Source of the DNA: Heliocidaris erythrogramma
Taxonomy: Eukaryota > Echinodermata > Echinoidea > Camarodonta > Echinometridae
NCBI GenBank assembly: GCA_025617745.1
Contig: CM046869.1
Location: forward strand, 19,732,994-19,796,993
Direction of reading: 5' to 3'
DNA: 64,000 nt
Positions 10,899-22,614 of this stretch are shown here, in pieces; the first letter of the stretch is position 1, and each line of letters begins with the position of its first letter. A program made the translations under genes and the position numbers. Below the pieces are notes generated by a model. The model was not told the DNA's origin. It made no database searches and saw only the letters and a program-made list of their open reading frames with translations.

Positions 10899-10938
<40 letters not shown>

Positions 10939-11089
10939 TGTCAGGGAATTATGGAGGGAAAATGAACCCCATAACCCCCCACTGAGCGACTTTTCGAGAA
11001 GCTGGCGAGACCAAAAAAATACGGGTCTACCTTTTCACAAACTTTCATTTTTGTGCCCCCTCTTTTACTCAATCCTGGATCCGCGCCTG
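10764..11089. mobile_element. hAT/P-like MITE with perfect 7-bp target duplication
   Basis: The ends are CAGGCGCGGATCCAGG and CCTGGATCCGCGCCTG, a perfect 16-bp inverted repeat. ATATTAT lies immediately outside both ends (10757-10763 and 11090-11096). The interior has G and C tracts and a 35-T tract at 10901-10935. The ends look like hAT-type CAGNGGCG termini, but hAT usually duplicates 8 bp; 7 bp would also fit P-type elements. A second member lies at 35781-36051. Confidence 0.8.
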
Positions 11090-11096
11090 ATATTAT

Positions 11097-11420
11097 GTTC
11101 CATGAAGGTAAGAATCCCTCGCCAAAACTGAATACTTTGATATTAATTATATCATATATGGTAGCCAACAGTAGAAATACAAATTTCTCGTGCCCCCAGT
11201 TGCCCCCACGTGCCTCCCGAAATTTGAATAAGTATGGAAACTTAATGCTTAGTAACACCGTTGTAATGCATAAGAATGGCAAGTATCAATAGTTTAAAAA
11301 AATGCATTTTATTTTCTTTTTGTCGTCACGCTCCCTCTCTCGGAAAATATCTAATTTTGTCGGTGCCCCCAGAAAAGGTGCTCCTTATTCTAAAAAAATC
11401 CTGGATACGCCAACGATAAT
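11097..11420 (+). repeat. Fragment related to the CAGGGGCG MITE family
   Basis: CGTGCCCCC motifs near 11190-11220 and 11362, and AATCCTGGATACGCCAACG at about 11397-11415, match the right half and terminus of the 35781-36051 element. No left end is found. Confidence 0.45.
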
Positions 11421-11774
11421 AAGAATTATTATAGGAAAAAGAAAAGAAGAAGGCAAAGAAGAAGGCAAACGGAGAAGAAGAAGATAAACTAGAAGACCGA
11501 TTTACAACGCATCACCTTTATTGGGTCTATAATTGGTTGAGAACCGAGTCCAAACCGAAAGTGACCGGCCGATAACTGACAAAATCTTGGTTTCAGGTAA
11601 TGTAGTTATTGGCTCCATCTCATGTCAGTATAATGTTGGTCTTATCGATTTGATTGCATGGAATATCACTCTAATATCAATATGAAATTTGCTACTTTGT
11701 TTATATTTAACATTATATACAAGTATCGTGGTGACAAAAGTGTCAGTTACGAAATTATGAAGCAAATATCATGC

Positions 11775-11802
11775 CACGTGACTGTCACGTGCTGGTCACC
11801 TG
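11775..11802. promoter_or_regulatory. Three E-boxes spaced exactly 11 bp apart
   Basis: CACGTG at 11775-11780, CACGTG at 11786-11791 and CACCTG at 11797-11802 fall on the same face of the helix. These are bHLH-type core motifs. No adjacent promoter or gene is visible, so function is not shown. Confidence 0.3.
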
Positions 11803-12236
11803 ACCTAGTTTGACTCGGGTGTCGGTGAAACTCTGGACAACTGTCAAAGGTCCAATAATAATGCGATGTATTACTTTTACAGACCTGAAGAGATGCTGGA
11901 CAGGGATAGCCTGCTATGCAACACACGTAAACCTCACGGGATATTGAAATGCTTATGTGACACTGTTCTGAATTTTTGAAGCTGCTTTTAATAATTCATC
12001 CTAAATGGCAAGTTGCTTGCATTTCAGGTATTTTCGAGTATTTGTTCTGATCTGAAATTGACAAAACTATGAACATCAAATACTGACAACGACTTTTGAA
12101 CGCTACAAGAAAAAATAGAATTCGACTGAATATAATTTAAAATTAAAAAAATATGCTAGCAGTAGTGCTGCTGCTATTTCGGCAGCATCAACGAGGTTGT
12201 TGTTGTTGGTGATGGTGTCATGGTTGTCGCAGTTGC

Positions 12237-12334
12237 GACAGTAGTAGTAGCAGCAGTAGTAGTAGTAGTAGTAGAAGAAGTAGTAGTAGAAGTACTTGTA
12301 GAAGAAGTAGTATTTGTAGTTATAGTAACGGAGG

Positions 12335-12365
<31 letters not shown>

Positions 12366-12535
12366 GATGATGTTGGTGATGATGATGATGATGTTGATGA
12401 TGATGATGGTGATGAGGAGTAGGATGTTGATGGTGTTGTTGTTGATGATGATGATGCTGTTGATGTTGATGATGATGATGATGATGAGGATGTTGATGAT
12501 GATGATGATGATGTTGATGATAATGAACACCATTT
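12237..12535 (+). repeat. Compound microsatellite: (GTA)n, (GA)n, (GAT/GTT)n
   Basis: (GTA)n lies at about 12237-12320, (GA)n at about 12332-12362 and imperfect (GAT)n to about 12528. Every reading frame here gives long homopolymeric protein readings (His/Gln, Ile/Asn, Ser/Thr, Met/Val). These are shadows of the repeat, not genes. Confidence 0.95.
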
Positions 12536-12631
12536 ATAATAGGACGCCATATTTTATTGCTGTTAAACATTCAAATCGCTCCGAGTCAAGAAGAATCAGA
12601 TGGCTAAAAAAGGAGAGAGCTTTATAATTAG

Positions 12632-12635
12632 TGAG

Positions 12636-12666
<31 letters not shown>

Positions 12667-12670
12667 AGGT
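12632..12670 (+). repeat. (GA)n microsatellite
   Basis: A run of GA dinucleotides with a few interruptions. Confidence 0.9.
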
Positions 12671-13185
12671 GGGAGGGGACAGACGCAGAACAGGCAAAGG
12701 TAAAAAGAGGGATGCGCATAGACAAGGATAGAAACAGCTTTGTGGTCTGCATTCTCTTTTTGAACGCATTATTATTCCAGATCGATTGTAGCCTTACCAA
12801 TTTCACGCAAGGTGTTCTCTTTTTGTTTTCAGAAATACAAACAAGTTTGAAGAAGCGAGGTCAAATTCTGACTATTAGCTGAAAGTAATAGAAATTTTTG
12901 AGGTGCTTCCTCAAATTTGATAGGCCTAATGTACATCGATTATTCAAATGAGATCCCTGAATAACCTTAATCAAAGAAATTAGTTGTTTTCGCATAAAGG
13001 CCTCGGCATTCTCCGCATAAAGAACTTAAAAAGAGCAAAAAAGCATATACGTAAGCAAGACCGATTGATTAGACGTTCTCTTGAGTACACTTCAATCATT
13101 TTGATTTTGTTAAATATTACAGTTGTAAAGAAAACACGTAGATATGCTAACTGGAGTTATGCCTAATTAATAAACATGTAAACTA

Positions 13186-13390
13186 GTGTTCTTTGGCAAG
13201 ACATCAATCTACACTTGCCACTCTCCACCCAGGTGTTAAATGGTTACCGTTAGGAAGGAATTCCTTGAATGCTGTGAGCACCGAATTCGGTAGCCTAGAG
13301 AGAGCCAGGGTAATATTGGAGCGCCTTGAGCACCTTATACGTGGTATATATGAGCGCTATAGAAATACCCAATATTATTATTATTAAACA
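13186..13390 (+). mobile_element. tRNA-derived SINE, body and 3' tail only
   Basis: It contains TTTGGCAAGACATCAATCTA, CCACTCTCCACCCAGGTG and AAGGAATTCCTTGAATG. It ends in GAGCGCTATAGAAATACCC and (ATT)n. The tRNA-like head is missing. The GGAATTCCTTGAATG segment marks a sub-family shared with the copies at 22615, 48038 and 55905. Confidence 0.8.
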
Positions 13391-16300
13391 TATTCACAGA
13401 TACGGAACGGAAAATCATCATTACAAGTCTAAATTTTCTCTCCTGTGCATGAAGCGGCAGATAGAGTTTCATGAGCAGGCAAAGGACACTGAATACCATG
13501 GGATTTGAACCTGTCCTATAGTTGATTCATCATCCCTTTGACCGCAACTTCTCTATCATGTCTAATATTTCTATATCAACTTAAATGAAATAAACAGCAT
13601 TTATTTTCATTTTGAAATGAGGACTTACTCTCTGAAAACCGGCAGCTAATCTTTGTATGTCTTCCATCAGCTCTTGAGAAGAGCCGTTTACTCAGTCTTC
13701 TATTTCAGTGATCTCAAGGAATTTGCTGATTGTTTCTTTGTTTTTCTTATGTAGCTCATTATTCTTTATTACTTTATTTCGATCTTTATTTTTCTGGAAA
13801 TCATAGCAAATGAAATAAAAATAGGTGATAATATTCAAAGTCGGTTTGTTATTCGGCTTCGGCACACATTGGTGATCGGAATTTACTGCCTTTCCCCGAG
13901 AGATATAAATATTACATTAGTTTATTGGAAAACGGCACCAAACAAGGCTTTGGAATGTGTAAATAACATCCTCGATCAATATTATTCTTTGTAATTCTAT
14001 TTTTCTTCCTCCCGTGACTATTCAATTATTGTCAGAAATCGTCCCGTGAAGACATTTTGTTAAGGTGAAGAATTCTGGAATAATAATGTTGTGAAAGTTT
14101 GCTTTTCTCCGTACAAGCTGGACCAGTTGCGGGTTTTTAAAGGGGGAGGTAAGACCAGCACGAGACCCCTTTTAAAACCCAGTGTGGCACACTTTAAGTA
14201 CACAGAAACATGCCCCTATTGTGTTACTGTGTCCCCTTTCAAAGTTTAGACCACAAGGCACCTTTAAAAAATGTGATAGTACCCCCCTTTTAATGGCTTC
14301 TCAGAGATTTTTTTCAGAGATTACCCCCCCCCCCCATCCATTTCACCAATGGGTAATGATTGCCGCAGAAGACCAGTGTTATTGATATAATTATCTTTAT
14401 TGATACTAATTCTGCCAGGCAAGGGTTGTTTAAATTGAAATTATGTCTTTTCCCAGGTAAGGTGTGACGGCTAGATAGAAATTATAGACACAGGCGTGGG
14501 CGTCTCTAGCCTTCACTCATTATTACCTTATCCAACTCCAGTGGGATTTCTAAGAAATAATGTCAAATAAACAGAGAGATAAATCAAGAGTTCATGACTA
14601 ATTTATAATATTTTCTTAAACTCTCTCGCCTGCATACGTGACTGGGAGGGGGGGGGGGGGGGGGGGAGAACTACATGTAACCGATATTCTGGTAATCATC
14701 ATCGGTTCAGTGTAGCTGGGTCTTTACTCCAACCCAATCAGTCACCTACAATCAGAGATATCTGGTATGTCATAATGAATAATTGGTGATTGACTGTCTC
14801 AATAACACTCTTCCCAAACTTGAAGGATGGATTTATTATAAATCATTCCTCTAGATCGCTTCTATCGTCATGAGATAAGTACAGATAAAACTAACACTTG
14901 AAACCTTTTGACATTTGAAATGACATATGTCGCGATAGCATCGAGGTATTATATTATTTTGAAAATAATAAGTGCCTATTCTACCTGCTTTAACCAGAAC
15001 TTGCGTTAAAAATGAAGCAGAAAAAAATGAGAGAAAAAAAGGAGAAAAATCCTTTCTCTTAAACTTGTCAAAGATATTATTCAAATCCATTTTGTTCCAT
15101 TTAGCACAATCAAACATTTTCAAGAAATCACCTTTCGCGAATTTCAGTACCCATCGCATTGCCTATAGAGCATTATAGAAATCATGTTCGGATAATGTGA
15201 TATGTGATTATAGCTCAGTGAGATATATGTGATGAACAAGGCTATTAACATTGCGAACTGTTTATATATTTCTCAAAATTATTTGTGTGATATTGTTATA
15301 TTATAACAAACACACAATTTACATAACTTTGCAATTCAAAGTTTTTTTATGAACAATATAATGGACAAAAAAATAACTTTTTAGTAGATTCTTTTTATTT
15401 TAATCGTATTATGATTTATCTGTATATTTTCATTTATTCATATTAACTATACGATGTAACAACTTTACTTGACAAATGTATTAATGTTTGTTTGTTTTGT
15501 TGTAATCAGTGTGTAAAATATGTTTGAAGAAAAAAAAAGATTACAAAGAGAAATAAATAAATCTAAATCAAATCAAAATCTAAACAAATTTTACATTGCA
15601 CATGGATGTCATTGTTATCTGTTTATGATTGAGGAAACGAATAAACCCATCGTCGTGAGCGAGCTTGATTTATTACAAGATGGATTTTTGTGTCTGGGGT
15701 TAAATATTTTGTTCGTGTCATTTTTCCGTTTGTTATTCCGAAGCTCAATAATTGGGAGCGAAAGCAGACCGTCAGGGGGCCGATTTCACGTAAGACTGGT
15801 CAATAATTGCCCATCATTTCTTGGGTTCATAAAAATCAAGTACGCCATAGGGTATATTCATCATCGGTATCTATAAGGCACCAGGAATGCGTTAACATTT
15901 TTTCAAACGGAAAGACGATTAACCGATTAACACTATCGAAGAAGTAGTGCCGAATATAGAAATTGATAAATGAGGCGGGGGGGGGGGGGGGGGGGGAGGA
16001 GGGACGAAGGAGCAGAATCCTCTCACAAACTAAGAGCAGAATGTATCGGGGCAGCCCCGCGTCCCGCAAACGGACTGCAAGCTGTATTGGCTTTTTATAT
16101 GCTGGATGGAACGATTTGAATATAGTTAATAACTAAGTAAAGTACTAATAAAAATCCGGTAGCCAACTGGTCCATATGAGGAGGGGTGGGCCATATTAAC
16201 AAATCGTTAATAACTGTAAAGTGATATGTTGTGTAGGAACCGACAAAGTTTGATTTCTGAAAAATATAACATAATTTTGTACTTTTGCAATTTTTTTTCT

Positions 16301-17690
16301 TTTGCAATTTAAGGATTGTGGTCATTCACTTTGCACCAAGATTATTTTTTTTTCGCCAACCGTGTCTTCATGGAAATCGTTCACATGTAAACACACTTTA
16401 TTTTGTTTGCGGGTCAATGGGTAATGCTCACGTTAAATCATTCCCAATGGTCTTTACGCAACCGTGACATTGTCAATTATGCAAATTCGAATATTAAGAG
16501 AAGACTTTACCGAAGAAAAGCGTGAATTATTGCTTCGGTCGACGAAAATTACGAAAGCTATAGACATCGATTAATGAACCCGAAAGCGTGAAAGGGTCAA
16601 GATTTTCATTAACTAAACAGATGCTTTGATTTTGTTTTGACGGAAGAGATTGAACTTCTAAAAAAGAATAAAGCGAGAAAAGCCTAATGTAGAGTAGACA
16701 GAAAGGCATGTACAGTATGACCCAGAAAAAAATTACAATCGGCATTTGGGTATCGATTACGAAAGAAATCAGTTTGCAATATAAAAAGTCATACTGGATT
16801 ATAAAACCATAACTATTTCTCTACGATTCAATGAAGACCCCGTCCAATTTGGTCCAGCAGTCATAAAGAAATAAGGATTTTTGTAAAGCATGCCATGGGT
16901 CCCTTTCTTCCATCATTTGTCACTTGGATGTTCTAGGCATCCACATGAATGGAAATATTTTGTTCACTATAGACACGTTTACTGTTTAATGTGAGGAGAC
17001 CTAGATTCCTTTCTTTTCATAAAATATTTTATTCAAAAGCATACAATATGTTATGTATTTCTAATTTTGCCTCGCAAGATTACTATTTTTATTCACTTGA
17101 AGGTCGGCAGGTATGCAACGTGTTTAAAACTCTGAAAACTGCTTATCTTTTTACATTCATAATTCATTTTGTTTGCCCCTAAAAAATAACAATAAGACGA
17201 ACTATGATCATGATGATGAATGAAGCATTGCCATATTAATTATATCAGATAAAAAAACACAGTAATTTCCCGTTCGAACCATTTGAAAGGAGTGTGGAAG
17301 TGTTCATTGTGCTTTGTGCGCCTTCCTTGTGTCCAATTTTGGATGGAAGTGACTTATGACATACGTTACAAAAATCCCTATTTCTTCATAACTACTGAAC
17401 CAAATCGGATGGGGTTTTTGATGAGATACAGATAATTAGCTATCGTTTGACAATCCTGAACCATATTCAGATTAATTCACAATTTGAAAGCTATTGATGC
17501 TGAAAGTTCGATTGTATTTTGGGGGGACATACTGTAGTTCTCATTTTGAGTTTCTATAAAAATAAGTTTGGATGATTTCAAGCATGGACAAATATTGTGA
17601 TTTATTGCAATTTTACGCTACCTCTAATTCCTGTCTTATAAATCTAGGAAGAAAATCATGTTTGGGTCACTGTGCATTGATTTATTTCCA
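13391..17690. other. Anonymous AT-rich DNA with G/C homopolymers
   Basis: No supported gene. A degenerate tRNA-like B-box sequence may lie on the minus strand near 13490-13550. C or G tracts lie at about 14323-14335, 14648-14666 (19 G) and 15977-15996 (20 G). The 118-codon frame starting at 15520 has no recognisable content. Confidence 0.5.
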
Positions 17691-18215
17691 GAACGAAATA
17701 TACTTTGGCGTAATGAGCCCAAACAAATTTAAGGGGGCTGAACGTGGGCATACGCGGCACCATTCTGAATAATTGCGAGCTGGCGAAGCGAGCGAGCAAA
17801 AAAAAAAAATCGACCTTTTCTAATGAAAGTGTAATTCTGTCATAGATCAAGACCCATATCCGGTAGGTAATTTTTTTTCTTTCCCCCTCCACCCCCTTTT
17901 TTGGAGCTTGGAACCCAAGGCCCGCACACCCCCCCCCCCCCCCCCTCACCAGTACGCCAGTGCCCGCATGCATGAGAAAGAAAATATAATTGTAGAAAGA
18001 TGTAGGGTCCCAAAAAATTGTTCTGGGGTAAATGTTAACAGTAACCCCCCCAAAAAAACAAAAAAACAAACAAAACAAAACAAAACAAAAAACAAAACAA
18101 GACAACAAACAAAAACAAAAACAAAAACAAAACAAACAAACAAATAAAAAAACAAAAACAAAACAAACAAACAAATAAAGAAACAAAAACAAAACAAAAA
18201 AGCAACAACAAAATT
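17690..18215. repeat. Low-complexity block: A, C and (CAAAA)n tracts
   Basis: It contains GCGAGCTGGCGAAGCGAGCG, an A tract, a 16-C tract near 17931-17945 with CCAGTACGCCAGTGCC after it (remnant of the CAGGGGCG-type MITE end), then C(A)n repeats from about 18050 to 18205. The 178- and 101-codon minus-strand frames are translations of this tract. Confidence 0.7.
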
Positions 18216-20394
18216 TATGCCACCCCCTCTCCCTCGCAGAACGTAGAGCAAAATAATGGTAATGATACCAGTTTTATTAATAGTGAAACGAAGCGAATCA
18301 AGTATCCACGAAACTCGAAAAAAACTTAACTGTCACCTTGTTTAGGGGATGAAAAAAACAACACAAAACAAAACAAAGGAGTGGGTATAATTCAGAAGAT
18401 TTCCTGACAAGAAAACAAAATCATTAGCTTTCTACCCCCAAAGTCTCTGACAATAATAATTTTAAAAAAAATCAAACAAAAGCAAAAAAAAAAAAAGAAG
18501 ATCATCTGATCAAAAGGGGGTCTATTTCGGGGATTGTGTACTTGAACAATATCACACGGGTTTCAAAGGGGACGGGGAACGGGCCGGTTGTGCTCTCCGG
18601 CTATAATGCATATTCCGCCATGCAGTAAGCCCGTGACCCTGTCACACAACACCGTCTTAAACGAAGCCATCAAGGTATGCTCAAGGTATGTGAGGTAAGA
18701 TACAATTTGCAGATTTTCTTTATGACGTCTTTCAACATCTCCACGGGGACAGATCTTCAGCTCTCTTTACCTGCATTCCTAGCTTGCATTACACCATTAT
18801 CCCATATCGATGGCGTAGATACGGGGTGCACGAGGGGGTACGTGCTCCTCCTCTCCCCATTGAATGGCAAACAAAAGGGGTGAGAAAGAGCGAGGGAAAG
18901 AAAACAAACACTTAAAGTGGAAGATGTCATGACCCCTCCAAAGCCTCCCTTGTATTTTATTTACCTAGTAAGACAGATGCCCGCCCCCCCCTCCCCTCCC
19001 CGAGCCACCTTCCCATATGACTGGACGCATGCTACGCCACGCGCTTGGGTTGCCCTCCACCAATTTCGAGCGAAGTAAAGCTCTTGCACAAAATCAGAAA
19101 ATCTGTGTCGCTCTAACGAGACACAAAACTCACCCCAGGTTTCATTACCACGGTATAAGAAGCGCCCTTCTTTTCACCTCTCTCTCTTGGTGAAAATTAC
19201 ATAAGAAATCCATCATTGTGTTATAATGAATCAACGCAGGGCATAATTCATTCTATTACAGCAACGTCATTGAATAATCGTCTTATGAATCAAATATCAG
19301 AGGCGATTCCCATTTGTAAATGACAAGTTCTTATAATAGCAAGATTCGTAAAAGATTGATTTCGTTACCTGGTTATCATGTCCTATTACGTCAGTCCCAA
19401 CCATTTGCTTTTGTGTTTCATCACAGGTGTCGTTCACCCCCTTGCGTATTCAATTTTCAAATCAATCTTCTCAATCAATTTTTTCCTTCTAATTCCTTGA
19501 ATATATAGAATCATGCACCTACTATAGAGACATGATAGAACGCATATGCATTCATTCTTTTATTGCAACCATAGTTTGGATTTTATGCAAATGTATAATT
19601 GTACACTATCTTGTCATTGGGTTACGTTTAACCTGCAGTCGGGCCCCTGTTTCATTGCTTTTAAAGGTTGTACATCGGACTTGTTCAAAGCTCATGATAA
19701 GGCGCGGAACAAAAATGCAAGGGGCTCTGTTCATAATTATGCAGGAAATGGACAACTCGGGCCCGGTGCTCACGACGCTACGTCGCGACACCAACTGTAT
19801 AATATTTCAGCTCAATAGAATTCAGTAAGCAGTGTACAATAGGCCCGTAGCCCTGTACAGATGGAGACAGATATGCTTAGCCGAGATCGCGCCTCCAGAA
19901 ATTAGAGTTCTGCTCGTATTCACTGGATTTGTGTAGATTGCTACGCTATTTGTGCGCTGAAACTCTGTTTTTGACTTGTCAGAGTTTTTTTGGTGCTTAT
20001 TTTCATTGTAGATATGTACTTATACAGCGCAATGTATTGCAACAAACATGGACCCCAAATTTCCAGTGATATTTGCACTTCCTGCTCATGTAGTACAGGT
20101 GTAATATTTATAGCATTTTGGACCAAAGATAATGCAGACATGTCTCTAAAAGGCGACGCTAAACTAGCATGCGTGTCTTCAGGGCCCACATCAAAGATTT
20201 ATAGACGCCAGTATAGCTACGCTACCATTTTAGAACACATTTTCATGTAGCGCCTGGTGTATTCGACTGGGGGATTCCGCTGGCACGCATCTGCTCATTT
20301 TATATATTATTTAATAAATATTTAACCACAATCGTTTGTAATTATCAGTTTTGGTACATGGCCAGTTGAAAAGAGAGAAAAAGGGTCACACTGA
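18216..20394. other. Anonymous DNA, no gene recognised
   Basis: Mixed unique sequence. Opposing open frames of about 82-98 codons around 19532-20250 have no known motif and no flanking gene structure. Confidence 0.45.
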
Positions 20395-20830
20395 GCCGAG
20401 TCGGATGTAGAAGTTCCCGACTACGCGTTGCTACGAGCCATGAAGATCTATACCGCGTTGATTTGTGATTCCTCTACATGAGCTTTACCGAGTTAGTCCT
20501 GCAGAAATATATTCACGACTTTCTACGGCGATACCGAGCTTGCTTTCAAGAGATTTCGAAGAGCGAATTTGAAACAGCTGGAGGTGTTTCACGAGCTCTC
20601 TATGACGGTTGCCGAATTATCCCGAATCTTTTCATGAGCCCTCCACAAGCTCAGTGTGTCGAGCTATCCATAATCTTCTAAAGACCTCTCTACCAGCTAT
20701 GTTGAGCCATCACTAGTTTATAAAGTTCTTTACAAAATTTACCGAGCTACCCCGAGTTTTCCCCCGAGCTCTTTACGAGTTCTACCTAGCTAGTTCAAGG
20801 AGTTATCCTTGGCTATTTCGGCGCCATCTC
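20395..20830 (+). repeat. Degenerate tandem repeat of a roughly 45-bp CGAG-motif unit
   Basis: Units of the form TACCGAGCTATCCCGAG, then TTTTC, then CGAGCTCTTTACGAG recur about every 45 bp, best aligned at about 20608-20655, 20656-20703 and 20737-20790. Two further weak units lie upstream. The same motifs occur loosely at 5460-5960. Confidence 0.5.
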
Positions 20831-21575
20831 CGCACCAAAATCGGTAAAATGAGGGCTTTAGCCAAGTTTGTCTCTTCCGTCTCCGTTCCACTTACCTACA
20901 TCTTCGCCTCGAGTGGGAGGAAAAAATCTTTTATTATCGACTTTTTTCCGACTCCTTCCAAATCGACTTTTTCTCCATGTTCACAGATTTCGTCATTCGA
21001 TACGTGTACGTCGGGGGCACGAACGCTGAGCACACGTCAAGTTACAGCTGGGCTTCCATATCGTACCTCCCACATTCGTACAAAACAAAATTTATACGTT
21101 TCAGCGGTGAAATAACACTGCTTTAACATGAATGTGCTGGAAACAAGATTTCGAACGGCACATTCGCTTGAAGAAATGAAATTGTAAAAGTGGTAAAAAA
21201 AGATTTTCGATTCTATTCGCGCTGAAAACACGTCACGTCACGGGAAGAAACTCGTATGAAAATTGATCTGGTTCCCACTTCAGTTTCTGTACAAACTGGT
21301 ACTGAGCATGTTGTTCAGAGATTTGTGAAAGACTTTTCAATGTGTACAGCAGTGAGGCTTTTCCATATATTTATAAGAAAATTAAGTTTTTGTTCCAAAT
21401 GGTCTATAATCGAAAAGGAAGCTCCATCAACGAACGTGCAAAGTATAATTTACCTTATACAAACTGTTCTTTTATTTATATTTTTTTAATTTTGTTTTAC
21501 TTATTTTTTTATTGAGGGGGGGGGGGGGGGAGGAATTATTAAATACGGTATGTCCTGTATTTGTGAAGTTACATA

Positions 21576-22373
21576 TTGCTTTGTTTGTATTGTCAGCTAT
21601 TCAATGTGATACGATTAAATTTAGTTGAATTATTTACGATAGTATACTCTTGTTTGATAAAGCAGGAATTTTTCTTTAGAATACTTCAGATCGACATTCT
21701 ATCATGTCTATTTTTACAAAATTATGAGGTTTATTTAAATAGCCTAGAACCACCGACGTCAATAAAATGGCACACTGCACCACCACCGCCACCACCGCCA
21801 ACGATAGTATACTCTTGTTTGATAAAGCAGGAATTTTTCTTTAGAATACTTCAGATCGACATTCTATCATGTCTATTTTTACAAAATTATGAGGTTTATT
21901 TAAATAGCCTAGAACCACCGACGTCAATAAAATGGTACACTGCACCACCACCGCCACCACCGCCAACGATAGTATACTCTTGTTTGATAAAGCAGGAATT
22001 TTTCTTTAGAATACTTCAGATCGACATTCTATCATGTCTATTTTTACAAAATTATGAGGTTTATTTAAATAGCCTAGAACCACCGACGTCAATAAAATGG
22101 CACACTGCACCACCACCGCCACCACCGCCAACGATAGTATACTCTTGTTTGATAAAGCAGGAATTTTTCTTTAGAATACTTCAGATCGACATTCTATCAT
22201 GTCTATTTTTACAAAATTATGAGGTTTATTTAAATAGCCTAGAACCACCGACGTCAATAAAATGGCACACTGCACCACCACCGCCACCACCGCCAACAAC
22301 AGAAAAAATGTTAAAGGCAATGACATACCCAAACATATGCAAAACAGTAAACATGTTTGTCAGAACGCTATGA
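21576..22373 (+). CDS. Uncertain ORF of four 55-residue repeats with poly-proline linkers
   Basis: Because 165 is divisible by three, an ORF of 265 codons passes through all four repeats. Each repeat reads as a hydrophobic, Leu/Ile/Phe-rich 40-residue segment (with YSCLIKQEFFFRILQIDIL) followed by EPPTSIKWHTA and PPPPPPP. One unit has Y for H. About 20 residues precede the array and about 24 follow. I recognise no domain, and no splice sites, promoter or homologue are visible. The base unit alone is open for 55 codons, so an array of any length would stay open. This is therefore weak evidence for coding, and the array may simply be a minisatellite. Confidence 0.2.
   Translation: MLCLYCQLFNVIRLNLVELFTIVYSCLIKQEFFFRILQIDILSCLFLQNYEVYLNSLEPPTSIKWHTAPPPPPPPTIVYSCLIKQEFFFRILQIDILSCLFLQNYEVYLNSLEPPTSIKWYTAPPPPPPPTIVYSCLIKQEFFFRILQIDILSCLFLQNYEVYLNSLEPPTSIKWHTAPPPPPPPTIVYSCLIKQEFFFRILQIDILSCLFLQNYEVYLNSLEPPTSIKWHTAPPPPPPPTTEKMLKAMTYPNICKTVNMFVRTL
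21636..22295 (+). repeat. Tandem array, four copies of exactly 165 bp
   Basis: Units start at 21636, 21801, 21966 and 22131 and are identical except for one C-to-T change at 21936 in the second copy. Each unit ends in a (CCA/CCG)n run coding for seven prolines and contains AT-rich unique sequence. The near identity implies very recent amplification or gene conversion. Confidence 0.95.
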
Positions 22374-22614
22374 CCTTGAGACAAGATTAGCACTATAAGT
22401 TCTGATTGTAATTAATCATTTGGGACTCACCACGAAAATTGTCGAAATATCCTTAGCATGCTTAGAGGACATAGAATTGCTTTTGTTTAGAGTTACAAAT
22501 GGAGAAAAACAACAACAATGTTGCATTTACTTTTGAGGTATGGTGAATGTTGTACAAGGATGCCTTTGAAAGCCACAAACATGTTTATAAGAAAGAGGCA
22601 GATGTCGTCCTTTA

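Noticed and set aside
11490-11590. Another copy of the CAGTCACACC MITE
   Set aside because: Only scattered GACCGAT and ACCGAGTCCAAACCG words match, with no termini.
12103-12627. Five long overlapping open frames rich in His, Ile/Asn, Met/Val or Ser/Thr
   Set aside because: They are translations of (GTA)n, (GA)n and (GAT)n microsatellite in every frame.
17656-18251. 178- and 101-codon minus-strand frames rich in Phe, Cys, Leu and Val
   Set aside because: They arise from (CAAAA)n and C tracts; no real membrane protein is implied.
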